Shown here: in pieces, positions 7,679-15,295 of the stretch
How the letters are laid out: the number at the start of each line of letters is the position of its first letter
Numbering within the stretch: position 1 is the first letter of the stretch
Assembly: GCA_004297005.1 (NCBI GenBank)
Contig: SCVA01000003.1
Span: 1 to 41,300 of the forward strand
Direction: 5' to 3'
Length of the DNA stretch: 41,300 bases
Origin: Nevskiaceae bacterium
GTDB lineage: Bacteria; Pseudomonadota; Gammaproteobacteria; Nevskiales; Nevskiaceae
The notes under the pieces: generated by a model
Told to the model about the DNA's origin: nothing
Seen by the model: the letters and a program-made list of their open reading frames with translations, nothing else
Databases searched by the model: none
Program-made: the position numbers and the translations under genes

Positions 7679-8275
7679 ATGAACTGGGCTGAAATCGCAC
7701 CCGTTGCCATGACGCTGTTCCTGATCATGGACCCGCTCGGCAATGTGCCGGTGTTCAACTCCGTGCTCTCCAAGCTGGCGCCGGAGCGGCGCGCCAAGGT
7801 CATCGTGCGCGAGCTGGTGGTGGCGCTGGTCATCCTCATGGGCTGCCTCTTGGCCGGCAACGGCATCCTCGCCTTCTTAGGCCTTTCGCAGCCCTCGCTG
7901 AACATCGCCGGCGGCATTTTGCTGTTCATCATCTCGCTGCGGATGATCTTCCCCGGCGCCGAGCACGCCAGCGAGTTCGAGGTCACCGACCCCTTCATCG
8001 TGCCCCTGGCCGTACCGCTCACCGCCGGCCCTTCGACCATCGCCGTATTGCTGCTGCTCAGCTCCACCCGCCCGGAGCTGATCTTCGAGTGGAGTGTCGC
8101 CCTGGTCATCGCCTGGCTGGGCACCACCCTGCTGCTGGTCTGCTCCCCCTGGCTGATCAAACTCATCGGCTCCCGTGGCTCCCGCGCCATGGAGCGCCTG
8201 ATGGGCATGGTGCTGGTCATCCTCGCCACCCAGATGCTGCTCAACGGGATTCGGGATTTTGTGCGGAGTTTGTGA
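7679..8275 (+). CDS. yhgN: MarC/YhgN-family integral membrane protein
   Basis: A 198-residue membrane protein with about six hydrophobic segments. Hallmarks are LIMDPLGNVPVF near the N-terminus, the repeated-type stretch DPFIVPLAVPLTAGPSTIA in the middle and RLMGMVLVILATQMLLNGIR at the end. It follows the remembered E. coli YhgN sequence closely throughout. The physiological role of this family is unsettled; an amino-acid or metabolite transport role has been proposed. It is the last gene before the restriction-modification insertion and may be cotranscribed with pyrC. Confidence 0.88.
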   Translation: MNWAEIAPVAMTLFLIMDPLGNVPVFNSVLSKLAPERRAKVIVRELVVALVILMGCLLAGNGILAFLGLSQPSLNIAGGILLFIISLRMIFPGAEHASEFEVTDPFIVPLAVPLTAGPSTIAVLLLLSSTRPELIFEWSVALVIAWLGTTLLLVCSPWLIKLIGSRGSRAMERLMGMVLVILATQMLLNGIRDFVRSL

Positions 8276-8281
8276 GGGGTG

Positions 8282-8309
8282 GCTTGGGGGGCTGCTTTCA
8301 GCCCCAAGC
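8282..8309 (+). terminator. Weak terminator-like hairpin after marC
   Basis: GGGGCTG (8288-8294) pairs with CAGCCCC (8299-8305), and the outer GCTT/AAGC pair (8282-8285/8306-8309) continues the stem past a GG bulge. It lies 6 bases after the marC-family stop. No T-tract follows, so it is not a textbook intrinsic terminator. Confidence 0.35.
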
Positions 8310-8580
8310 GGTCAGTTGTCGGAGTACAAAATCAGCTGCTGGACTTGACTTGGCACATCCGCAGATGGGCAACGTATCGTGGCAACATTAGCGCCAATCA
8401 GACCATGACCAACTCACTCATCGCGCATCTGCAGTCAATGACAATTGCAGTCACATTCCAAAAAACTGATAGTGCGCTAAGTGGCTGATTAAAATAACAT
8501 CCGGTGTCCTTTCTGGTGCTGCTCATCGTCCCTAGTTATCGGTTTAAGTCCGGTGGGGCCCAACAGTTTCATTCTCGACT
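8310..8580 (+). promoter_or_regulatory. AT-richer leader of the restriction-modification pair
   Basis: This stretch is clearly less GC-rich than the surrounding chromosome and contains no convincing gene. It holds a direct repeat TGCAGTCA at 8430-8437 and 8446-8453 (16-base period), and an AT-rich TAAAAT at 8490-8495 with TGATAG 17 bases upstream (8467-8472), which could be a weak sigma70 promoter. The predicted start at 8581 lacks a good ribosome-binding site. The composition change marks the left edge of acquired DNA. Confidence 0.4.
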
Positions 8581-9243
8581 ATGCCCGCCCCAACAGCAGC
8601 ACTAACGATCGAAGGACTTGTTGCCGAGGCGGCTCGCTTCTCGGCAGCGGAAAGCGCGCACGACGAGCCATCCCTGTTCGGTGTGACCGACGGCAAGGCG
8701 GTGGGCACGTACCTGGAGCACAAGTTCGTCGCGTACCTCATGGACAGATACTCGTTTGCCGGTGGCAACTCGGCCTCCGGGATCGATATCCCAGTGTTGA
8801 ACGTCGACATCAAGGTCACGAGCGTCAAGCAGCCGCAGTCGTCCTGCCCGTTCAAATCGGCCCGGCAGAAGATCTTCGGCCTTGGCTACCACTTGATCGT
8901 GTTCGTGTACGAGAAGTCCGACGACTCCGCTGCCAAGACAGCACGCCTCACGATCCAGCACAACGTCTTCATCGACAAGAGGCGTACCGCCGACTACCAG
9001 ATGACCCGTGGGCTACGCGAGATCATCCAGCGGGACGGGAATGCCGAGGACCTAGTTGCCTTCATGCACGACCGCAACTTACCCGTGGACGACATCGAGG
9101 CGAGCGCCATCGCGGAACTGCTGCTCAGAGAGATGCCGGAGGAGGGCTACCTGACCATCTCGAACGCCCTACAGTGGCGACTGCAGTACGGCAGGGTCAT
9201 CCAGCATGCCGGCATTGTCGACGGCATCACCCGGATTGTCTGA
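8581..9243 (+). CDS. Type II restriction endonuclease (PD-(D/E)xK-like)
   Basis: A 220-residue protein placed 5 bases before an adenine methyltransferase. Residues about 62-75 read GIDIPVLNVDIKVTS, with an acidic residue followed by D-I-K as in the PD-(D/E)xK nuclease core; QPQSSCPF follows directly and would sit beside the active site. No signal peptide or membrane segment is seen. Together with the partner this makes a restriction nuclease the best call, but I cannot assign a subfamily or recognition site. The composition is less GC-rich than its neighbours, with more TTA and CTA codons, consistent with transfer. The ATG at 8581 is the first usable start and lacks a clear Shine-Dalgarno. 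Confidence 0.72.
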   Translation: MPAPTAALTIEGLVAEAARFSAAESAHDEPSLFGVTDGKAVGTYLEHKFVAYLMDRYSFAGGNSASGIDIPVLNVDIKVTSVKQPQSSCPFKSARQKIFGLGYHLIVFVYEKSDDSAAKTARLTIQHNVFIDKRRTADYQMTRGLREIIQRDGNAEDLVAFMHDRNLPVDDIEASAIAELLLREMPEEGYLTISNALQWRLQYGRVIQHAGIVDGITRIV

Positions 9244-9248
9244 GCGGC

Positions 9249-10823
9249 GTGAAGCAGAAGAAGACCAAGGCCGTAGCCGAGTTCGGGGACTTCCAGACCC
9301 CTCCTGAGCTGGCAATCCGTGCACTCCGTGTTCTGGCCCGCCTCGGGGCCGCTCCTGCCGTGGTTGTGGAGCCTACCTGCGGCATAGGTTCCTTCCTTCG
9401 CGCAGCCTCGGCTACATTCCCAAGTGCCTCAGCACTAGTTGGCGTCGACATCAACGTGCAGTATCTGGAGGAGGCCCAACAAGTGATGGCTGGCCTTCAG
9501 GTTCCAGTCCGACTGCACCAAGGGGATTTCTTCAAGTTTCAATGGGAGGATCTCCTCCTGGAATATGAGGGGCCGCTCTTAGTTACAGGCAACCCCCCTT
9601 GGGTGACCAGCTCCGAGTTGGGCAGCCTTGCAAGCGACAACCTGCCGGCCAAGTCGAACTTCCAAGGCCGGGCCGGGATCGACGCGATCACGGGCAAGAG
9701 TAACTTCGACATCTCGGAATGGATGCTCCTCCGCTACTTGGACTGGACCGCTCAGCGGGGCGGGTGGATCGCCGTGCTCTGCAAGACCGCAGTCGCCCGG
9801 AAGATCCTGCTGCACTCCTGGAAAAAGTCTGTAGGCCTTCGCTCTGCTCGCATCTACAAGATCGACGCGCTGCGCCACTTTGCCGCCGCTGTGGACGCGT
9901 GCTTGTTCGTGGTAGAAGTCGTTCCCGGCGCAACCTCGACGACCTGCGAACTCTTTGACACGTTAGAGAGCGTGGACCCGGTGCGTGTGATGGGGTACGT
10001 GGACGGGCACCTTGTCTCCGACGTCGAGGCCTTCCACCGCTGCCGTGGCCTGCAGGGGCTAGAGGATGCCTACACGTGGAGGTCTGGGATCAAGCACGAC
10101 TGTTCCAAAGTCATGGAGCTGACACCAACCTCGAAGGGCTTCTCCAACAAGCTCGGAGAAGAAGTCGCCCTGGAGCCTGAGTCCGTCTACCCCCTACTCA
10201 AGAGCTCTGACGTAGGCAACGGTCGCCTGCAGTCCAGGAACGTCGTCATCGTCACCCAGCAGTTCGTCGGACAGAGCACGGACTACCTCCGCGAGCAGTC
10301 GCCCCAAGCGTGGGCCTACCTTCACAGGCACAAGGCCCTCCTTGATGCTCGGTCGAGCGTCATCTACAGGAATAAGCCGAGCTTCTCGATCTTCGGCATA
10401 GGGCCATACAGCTTTGCGCCGTGGAAGGTGGCCGTCTCCGGGTTCTACAAGAAGCTCAACTTCGTGGTAGTCGGGCCAGTCGATGCACGCCCGGTGTTCG
10501 TCGACGACACGATCTACTTCCTGCCATGCCAGAGCGAGGAGGAGGCCGTGTTCATCCAAACCCTCTTGATGTCAAAGCCGGCGCAGGATTTCTTCGAGTC
10601 GATGGTCCACTGGGATGAGAAACGGCCGATCACCGTCGAACTTCTTCGTCGCCTCAGTCTTCGGAAACTCTCCGCTCTCCTTGGTCGCCATGATGACTAC
10701 CAGCGGCTCACAAGGACGACTGACGTGCCGCCCCCGCTTCTGAGCGCGGACACGCCGGCACAACCTGCTGCTCCGGCTCCAGCAGCTAAGTCGCGGCAAG
10801 CCAGTTCTCCGCGACACTGCTAG
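9249..10823 (+). CDS. Adenine-specific DNA methyltransferase (N6, NPPW type)
   Basis: A 524-residue methyltransferase. Motif X lies in FGDFQTPPELA (about residues 15-25), motif I is VVEPTCGIGSFLRAA (about 38-52), and the catalytic motif IV is TGNPPWVT near residue 115. This order is that of gamma-class N6-adenine methyltransferases. The C-terminal half (from about 260) is long and probably holds the target-recognition domain. The tail after about 490 is proline/alanine-rich. Start taken as GTG 9249; no ATG is better placed. It protects the host from the nuclease gene immediately upstream. A methylation-only or type IIG-like activity is not excluded. Confidence 0.85.
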   Translation: MKQKKTKAVAEFGDFQTPPELAIRALRVLARLGAAPAVVVEPTCGIGSFLRAASATFPSASALVGVDINVQYLEEAQQVMAGLQVPVRLHQGDFFKFQWEDLLLEYEGPLLVTGNPPWVTSSELGSLASDNLPAKSNFQGRAGIDAITGKSNFDISEWMLLRYLDWTAQRGGWIAVLCKTAVARKILLHSWKKSVGLRSARIYKIDALRHFAAAVDACLFVVEVVPGATSTTCELFDTLESVDPVRVMGYVDGHLVSDVEAFHRCRGLQGLEDAYTWRSGIKHDCSKVMELTPTSKGFSNKLGEEVALEPESVYPLLKSSDVGNGRLQSRNVVIVTQQFVGQSTDYLREQSPQAWAYLHRHKALLDARSSVIYRNKPSFSIFGIGPYSFAPWKVAVSGFYKKLNFVVVGPVDARPVFVDDTIYFLPCQSEEEAVFIQTLLMSKPAQDFFESMVHWDEKRPITVELLRRLSLRKLSALLGRHDDYQRLTRTTDVPPPLLSADTPAQPAAPAPAAKSRQASSPRHC

Positions 10824-10917
10824 CTCAACAGCAGCATCAGTAGCTGTAGTTGTGCTTGACCTGATCGTCTGCCCTTGGCTCTTTTGAGACGGTCAGGTCC
10901 AGCCGACCTCCCAACAA

Positions 10918-11637
10918 CTACCCCTCGTCGTCCTCGCCACCCGTCGCAAAGCTGCTGACATCCAACGGCACCGCCTCGGCCAGCAGCAGGCGCTGTGCCA
11001 GCACGGCGGCCTGGGTGCGGCGGTAGAGGCCGAGTTTGCGGAGGATGGCAGTGACGTGGGCCTTGATGGTGGCCTCGGTGACTTCGAGGTCGTAGGCGAT
11101 CTGCTTGTTGAGGCGGCCGTCGGCCAGGTGCATCAGCACCTTCAACTGCTGCGGCGAGAGGCTGGCGACGCGGCGGGCGAGCTGGGCGTCGTTGCTGTCG
11201 GTGGGCGGCGGGGCGACTTCCGGCGGCGTCCACAACTGGCCGTCGAGCACGGCGGTGATGGCGGTGGTGAGCACGTCCAGGCCGGCGGACTTGGGGATGA
11301 AGCCGGCGGCGCCGAAGTCGAGCGCGCGGTGGATGGTGGCGCTGTCTTCCTCGGCGGAGATCATCACCACCGGCACGCTGGGGTGCTCGGCGCGCAGCCA
11401 GACCAGCGAGGAATAGCCCTGCACGCCGGGCATGCGCAGGTCGAGCAGCACCAGGTCGGCGTCCGGCACCTTGCTGATGGCGGTGCGCAGCCCCTCGTAG
11501 CTGTCGGCCTCGGTGACCTCCACGCTGGGCAATACCCGCTCCACCGCCAGTCGCAGGGCGGCGCGGAACAGGGGATGGTCGTCGGCGATCACTACGACGG
11601 GATGCGATTGGGCGCTGGGCATTTCTAGTGAGCTCAT
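10918..11637 (-). CDS. NarL/FixJ-family response regulator
   Basis: A 239-residue two-component regulator. The receiver domain begins at VVVIADDHPLFRAAL (acid pocket DD), has the phosphoacceptor aspartate in LVLLDLRMPGVQG and the conserved lysine in GFIPKSAG. The C-terminal LuxR-type helix-turn-helix reads LSPQQLKVLMHLADGRLNKQ through ATIKAHVTAILRKLGLYRR. The start at 11637 (MSSLEM) was chosen because similarity starts at SHPVVV; the ATG at 11622 is an alternative. The cognate sensor kinase is not in the window. It is divergent from the porin gene, and a perfect dyad lies between the two starts. Confidence 0.88.
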   Translation of the reverse strand: MSSLEMPSAQSHPVVVIADDHPLFRAALRLAVERVLPSVEVTEADSYEGLRTAISKVPDADLVLLDLRMPGVQGYSSLVWLRAEHPSVPVVMISAEEDSATIHRALDFGAAGFIPKSAGLDVLTTAITAVLDGQLWTPPEVAPPPTDSNDAQLARRVASLSPQQLKVLMHLADGRLNKQIAYDLEVTEATIKAHVTAILRKLGLYRRTQAAVLAQRLLLAEAVPLDVSSFATGGEDDEG

Positions 11638-11687
11638 GCGGCGAGTGTTGGTCCTCGATCTGCATCCTGCCAGATCGCTAAGACTTT

Positions 11688-11713
11688 GGTCGTAAGCGCC
11701 CGCCGTTACGACC
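11688..11713. promoter_or_regulatory. Perfect 8-bp dyad, candidate operator
   Basis: GGTCGTAA (11688-11695) and TTACGACC (11706-11713) are exact inverted copies separated by 10 bases. They lie in the 153-base divergent region between the response regulator and the porin. NarL/FixJ-type regulators bind short inverted half-sites, so autoregulation or porin control is a reasonable inference; the sequence does not prove it. Confidence 0.5.
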
Positions 11714-11790
11714 TTCGGGGAATGTGACAGCGGCGGGGTGGGGGGCAAGCTCGGCTCCGTTGTCACTAGAACAACTCCGAGGAGAAACCC

Positions 11791-13146
11791 ATGCTGCCCA
11801 GCCGCTACCCCGCAAACCCGTTTCCCCTGGCCGCCCGCGCGTTCTGCGCCGGTGCGCTGGCCCTGTCGCTATCCGCCCCGGCGCTCGCCGCGCCGGATGC
11901 CGAGACCGCCGCCGTCATCAAGGAGCTGCGCCAGCGGCTCGACGCGCTGGAGGCGCAGCTCGCCGCCGAGCGCGCCGCCCGCGCCACACCGCCTCCGGCG
12001 CCGGTGGCCGCCGCTGCTCCGGCTGCCGCCAAGCCGGCTGAGACCAAGATCGGCGACACCAAGCTCACCTGGGGCGGCTACGTGAAGGCCGACGCCATGT
12101 ACTCGCGCTTCAGCGAGGGCGAGGTGGCGCAGAGCACCAGCCGCGACTTCTACGTGCCGGGCACCATCCCGGTCAGCACCGGCAGCGGCGAGAGCCGCGA
12201 CTTCTTCGACGCCCACGCCAAGGAAACCCGGCTGTTCCTCAAGACCGAAACGCCGCTGGATGGCCACAAGCTCGGCACCCATATCGAGTTCGACTTCATC
12301 GTCAGCCAGGGCACCGGCAACGAGCTGGTCACCAATGCCTACAACCCCGGCCTGCGCCGCGCCTTCATCACCTACGACAACTGGCTGATCGGCCAGGAGT
12401 GGAGCACCTTCCAGAACCTCGGCGCGCTGCCGGAGACGCTGGACTTCGTCGCCTTCCCCAGCGACGGCACGGTGTTCATGCGCCAGCCGCAGGTCCGCTA
12501 CACCCTGGGCAACTTCCAGCTCGCGCTGGAAAACACCGAGACCTCGGTGCTGCCGGGCGGTGGTGGCGCGGTGACCGGCTCCGGCGACGGCCGCATCCCC
12601 GATGCGGTGGCGCGCTACAACTTCAAGCTCGGCGCCGCCGAGCTGAGCCTCGCTGGCCTGCTGCGCCAGTTGCATGTCGACAACCCGGCCGCCGGTGCCG
12701 TCGCCGCCGTGAGTGACAGCAGCACCGGTGGCGGCGTGAGCTTCTCCGGCCGCATCCCGCTGGGCAAGGACGACGTCAAGTTCATGCTCACCAGCGGCGA
12801 GGGCCTGGGCCGCTACCTGGCGCTGGGCACCTCGGCCGACGCGGTGCTGGCCAATGGCGAGCTGAGCGGCATCGGCATCACCGCCGGCTATCTGGCCTAC
12901 AAGCACCAGTGGACGCCGACCCTGCGCTCCACGCTCACCGCCTCCACCTTCCAGGCCGACAACGACCTCGTCCTCACCGGCGGCGCGGTGACCAAGAGCG
13001 TCACCAGCTTCAGCGGCAACCTGCTGTACTCGCCGGTCGCCAAGCTCACCTTCGGCGTTGAGTACCGCCACGCCAGCCGCGAGGTCGAGAGCGGCGCCGA
13101 CGGCGCGCTGGACCGCCTGCAGTTCTCCACCAAATACCTGTTCTGA
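11791..13146 (+). CDS. DcaP-like trimeric outer-membrane porin
   Basis: A 451-residue outer-membrane protein. A signal peptide ends near ALAA-PDAET (residue 31). A coiled-coil-like segment follows (TAAVIKELRQRLDALEAQLA), then a Pro/Ala linker and a beta-barrel region with alternating hydrophobic strands ending in phenylalanine (KYLF), the BAM recognition signature. The N-terminal coil plus a KLTWGGYVKADAMYSRF barrel start is typical of the DcaP family of Acinetobacter and relatives, which take up organic acids or small negatively charged compounds. AGGAG precedes the ATG at 11791. A strong terminator follows. The divergent response regulator probably controls it. Confidence 0.85.
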   Translation: MLPSRYPANPFPLAARAFCAGALALSLSAPALAAPDAETAAVIKELRQRLDALEAQLAAERAARATPPPAPVAAAAPAAAKPAETKIGDTKLTWGGYVKADAMYSRFSEGEVAQSTSRDFYVPGTIPVSTGSGESRDFFDAHAKETRLFLKTETPLDGHKLGTHIEFDFIVSQGTGNELVTNAYNPGLRRAFITYDNWLIGQEWSTFQNLGALPETLDFVAFPSDGTVFMRQPQVRYTLGNFQLALENTETSVLPGGGGAVTGSGDGRIPDAVARYNFKLGAAELSLAGLLRQLHVDNPAAGAVAAVSDSSTGGGVSFSGRIPLGKDDVKFMLTSGEGLGRYLALGTSADAVLANGELSGIGITAGYLAYKHQWTPTLRSTLTASTFQADNDLVLTGGAVTKSVTSFSGNLLYSPVAKLTFGVEYRHASREVESGADGALDRLQFSTKYLF

Positions 13147-13172
13147 CCGTCTTCAAGAGGTGTCCCTCCTGG

Positions 13173-13197
13173 CCCCGCTCACGCGGGGCATTTTTTT
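13173..13197 (+). terminator. Rho-independent terminator of the porin gene
   Basis: CCCCGC (13173-13178) pairs with GCGGGG (13183-13188) around a TCAC loop, followed by CA and seven Ts. It lies 26 bases after the porin stop. Confidence 0.9.
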
Positions 13198-13241
13198 GGC
13201 CAGTTTCTCGTCGTCTTCCGATTAGATCGATAGCCTGGCTT

Positions 13242-13538
13242 TCAGGGAGGCGAGTAACCAGCCTCGCGTTGGCTGCGCACCGCCAACACCAGCACAAGGT
13301 CGGCCTGGGGGAGGTAGCGGTACAAGGCGACGTAGCCGCGCGAGCCCCGGCCGATCACCAGTTCTCGGTTTTCTCCTGGCCGTGGTCGGCCGATCAGCGG
13401 ATTGCGTTCGAGCACGCCGATGGCGGCGATGATGTCGTCGATCCGCGAGGCCGGATCCTCAACTTCATGCTCGGCCAGATGCGCCAGTATCCGATCAAAG
13501 TCCCCAAGGACTTCAGGGGCCAGTTCGACGAGCGACAT
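13242..13538 (-). CDS. parE: ParE/RelE-family toxin
   Basis: A 98-residue toxin, the downstream gene of a toxin-antitoxin pair. Family features are the N-terminal ..LAPEVLGDFDRILAHLAEHE helix, NPLIGRPRPG, the RELVIGRGSRGYVALYRY strand pair and LAVRSQRE near the end, as in ParE/RelE proteins. ParE members poison gyrase and RelE members cleave mRNA on ribosomes; the sequence alone does not separate the two, although the PLIGRP stretch favours ParE. Its start is 2 bases beyond the antitoxin stop, so they are cotranscribed on the minus strand. Confidence 0.82.
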   Translation of the reverse strand: MSLVELAPEVLGDFDRILAHLAEHEVEDPASRIDDIIAAIGVLERNPLIGRPRPGENRELVIGRGSRGYVALYRYLPQADLVLVLAVRSQREAGYSPP

Positions 13539-13540
13539 GC

Positions 13541-13825
13541 TCAGTCCGCGAGTTTTCTAGCCGCGGGCGGAGCGAGCTTCTCCCCTTTGCCGCGCGCTTC
13601 GAGGTAGCGGCGCATCTCGCTCCAGGGGATGGTCTGTCCGGTAGCGATGATCTTGGCGTAGCGCTGGTTGGCGGTGTCGTCGAAGTCGCGTTGGCGCGCG
13701 TGCTGCTCGGCCTTTTCGGCAATGGCTTCGAGGATGAAGGCGTGCGCAGTGGTGCCAGCGCTCTCCGCCGCCTCCTGCACACGACGCTTGAGGTCTGGCG
13801 GCAATCGGATGGTGGTGGTGGACAT
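13541..13825 (-). CDS. Ribbon-helix-helix antitoxin
   Basis: A 94-residue antitoxin partner of the ParE-like toxin. The first 45 residues (STTTIRLPPDLKRRVQEAA and following helix) are a typical Arc/CopG ribbon-helix-helix DNA-binding domain; the C-terminal half is the less structured toxin-neutralising tail. The start at 13825 was chosen because the RHH strand begins two residues later and a GGGAG lies upstream. A perfect 7-bp dyad at 13855-13872, just upstream of the start, is a likely self-repression site. Confidence 0.85.
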   Translation of the reverse strand: MSTTTIRLPPDLKRRVQEAAESAGTTAHAFILEAIAEKAEQHARQRDFDDTANQRYAKIIATGQTIPWSEMRRYLEARGKGEKLAPPAARKLAD

Positions 13826-13854
13826 GGCGGCTCCCATCGGTGATTGGTGGAAAA

Positions 13855-13872
13855 GTAGCACGACTGTGCTAC
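13855..13872. promoter_or_regulatory. Candidate operator of the toxin-antitoxin operon
   Basis: GTAGCAC (13855-13861) and GTGCTAC (13866-13872) form a perfect 7-bp dyad around GACT, 30 bases upstream of the antitoxin start. RHH antitoxins repress their own promoter by binding such sites. A second palindrome, CCGCCTG-T-CAGGCGG (13904-13918), lies closer to rlmJ. Confidence 0.5.
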
Positions 13873-13941
13873 GGCCGGCAGTGTCTCCCTCGGAATCAAC
13901 GCGCCGCCTGTCAGGCGGGTCGCTTCGCCGATAATGGCGCC

Positions 13942-14769
13942 ATGCACTACCGCCACGACTTCCACGCCGGCAACTTCGCCGACGTACACAAACACATCCT
14001 GCTCTGCGGCCTGGCCCAGGCCATGGCCCGCAAGGACAAGCCCTACGCCTATCTCGATACCCATGCCGGCAGCGGCAGCTACGACCTCACCAGCGCCGCC
14101 GCCACCCGCACCGGCGAGGCGGCCGAGGGCGCGCTGCTGTTGCAGGGGCTGAAGGATGCGCCCGAGCCGCTGGTGAGCTGGCAGCGCATCGTCAATGCCG
14201 CCAACAGCGGTGGCGCCTGGCGCCGCTATCCCGGCTCGCCGGCCTTCGTGAAGGCGCTGGCCCGCGAGGGCGATCGCCTGTTGCTCTGCGAATCGGTGCC
14301 GGAAGTGGCCGAGGCGCTGCGCACGCAGTTGTTCGACGCCACCGTCCACGTCCGCGACGGCTACGAGGCGGCCAGCCTGCTGCCGCCGGTCGAGAAGCGC
14401 GGCCTGGTGCTGGTGGACCCGCCGTTCGAGCGCCGCGACGAGTTCGCGGCGATGACTGACTTTCTGCAACGCGCGCAGGCCCGCTTCGCCGGCGGCGTCT
14501 ATGCCTTCTGGTATCCGCTCAAGAACAGCCACGAGGTGGAGCGCTTCTGCCGTCGCGTGGCGACGCTCAGCAGCAAGCCGGTGGTGGACTTCCGCTTTGA
14601 CACCGGCGCCAAGGCCGAGGGTCAGATGCGCGGCAGCGGCCTGGTGGTGGTGAATCCGCCCTACCGTTTCGCCGAGGACATGGCGCCGGCGCTGGACATC
14701 CTGGCCCGCGAACTGGCCCACGGCAGCCGCGCCGCCTCCCACATCACCTGGCTGAAGACCGAAGCATGA
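13942..14769 (+). CDS. rlmJ: 23S rRNA (adenine-2030-N6)-methyltransferase
   Basis: A 275-residue protein of the RlmJ family. The N-terminus MHYRHDFHAGNFADVHKH is diagnostic, followed by YLDTHAGSGSYDL and the catalytic LVLVDPPFE motif near residue 160. RlmJ methylates A2030 of 23S rRNA in the cytoplasm. Length matches the E. coli enzyme. The stop overlaps the NUDIX gene start by 4 bases (ATGA), so translational coupling is likely. It is divergent from the toxin-antitoxin pair. Confidence 0.93.
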   Translation: MHYRHDFHAGNFADVHKHILLCGLAQAMARKDKPYAYLDTHAGSGSYDLTSAAATRTGEAAEGALLLQGLKDAPEPLVSWQRIVNAANSGGAWRRYPGSPAFVKALAREGDRLLLCESVPEVAEALRTQLFDATVHVRDGYEAASLLPPVEKRGLVLVDPPFERRDEFAAMTDFLQRAQARFAGGVYAFWYPLKNSHEVERFCRRVATLSSKPVVDFRFDTGAKAEGQMRGSGLVVVNPPYRFAEDMAPALDILARELAHGSRAASHITWLKTEA

Positions 14770-15290
14770 TCCGCACCCTGCACCGTGGTGAATTCCTGGA
14801 GCTGAAGAGAGATCGCCACTGGGAGTACGTCAGCCGCGTCAACGCCCGTGGCGCGGTGGTCATCATCGCGGTGACGCCCGAACGCGAGCTGGTGCTGGTG
14901 GAGCAGACCCGCATTCCCCAGCAGTGCAAGACCATCGAGCTGCCGGCCGGCATCGTCGGCGATGCCGACAGCCCGGAGGACGAGAGCTTCGAGGACGCCG
15001 CGCTGCGCGAGATGCTGGAGGAGACCGGCTTTCGCGGTAGCGAGGCCTTTCTGCTCACCCAGGGGCCGACCGCCGCCGGACTCACCTCCGAGCAGCTGAC
15101 CCTGGTCGGCATCCGTGGCCTGGTGCGCGAGCACGACGGCGGCGGCGTCGGCGACGAGGACATCAGCGTGCATCTGGTGCCGCTCGAAGGCGCGCACGAC
15201 TGGCTGGAGTGCAAGCGCGCCGAGGGCCTGCGGGTGGAGCCGCGTGTCTACGCTGGCCTCTACTTCGCCACCGGCCCGCAGTTCGCCTGA
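14766..15290 (+). CDS. NUDIX hydrolase
   Basis: A 174-residue protein with the metal-binding NUDIX core ESFEDAALREMLEETGF at about residues 75-91; two residues are inserted between the first conserved glycine and glutamate. The fold suits ADP-ribose or nucleoside-diphosphate-sugar pyrophosphatases, but substrate cannot be assigned. It overlaps rlmJ by 4 bases and is followed after 5 bases by an alpha/beta hydrolase. Confidence 0.85.
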   Translation: MIRTLHRGEFLELKRDRHWEYVSRVNARGAVVIIAVTPERELVLVEQTRIPQQCKTIELPAGIVGDADSPEDESFEDAALREMLEETGFRGSEAFLLTQGPTAAGLTSEQLTLVGIRGLVREHDGGGVGDEDISVHLVPLEGAHDWLECKRAEGLRVEPRVYAGLYFATGPQFA

Positions 15291-15295
15291 AGGCG

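Noticed and set aside
8279..8488. 69-residue frame between marC and the nuclease gene
   Set aside because: No ribosome-binding site or family features; composition is that of intergenic DNA.
8276..10917. Prophage or integrative element at the restriction-modification pair
   Set aside because: No integrase, attachment-site duplication or structural gene is visible; only the two enzymes and altered composition.
11869..13071. 400-residue frame antisense to the porin
   Set aside because: No signal or domain; the porin strand has signal peptide, barrel end and terminator.
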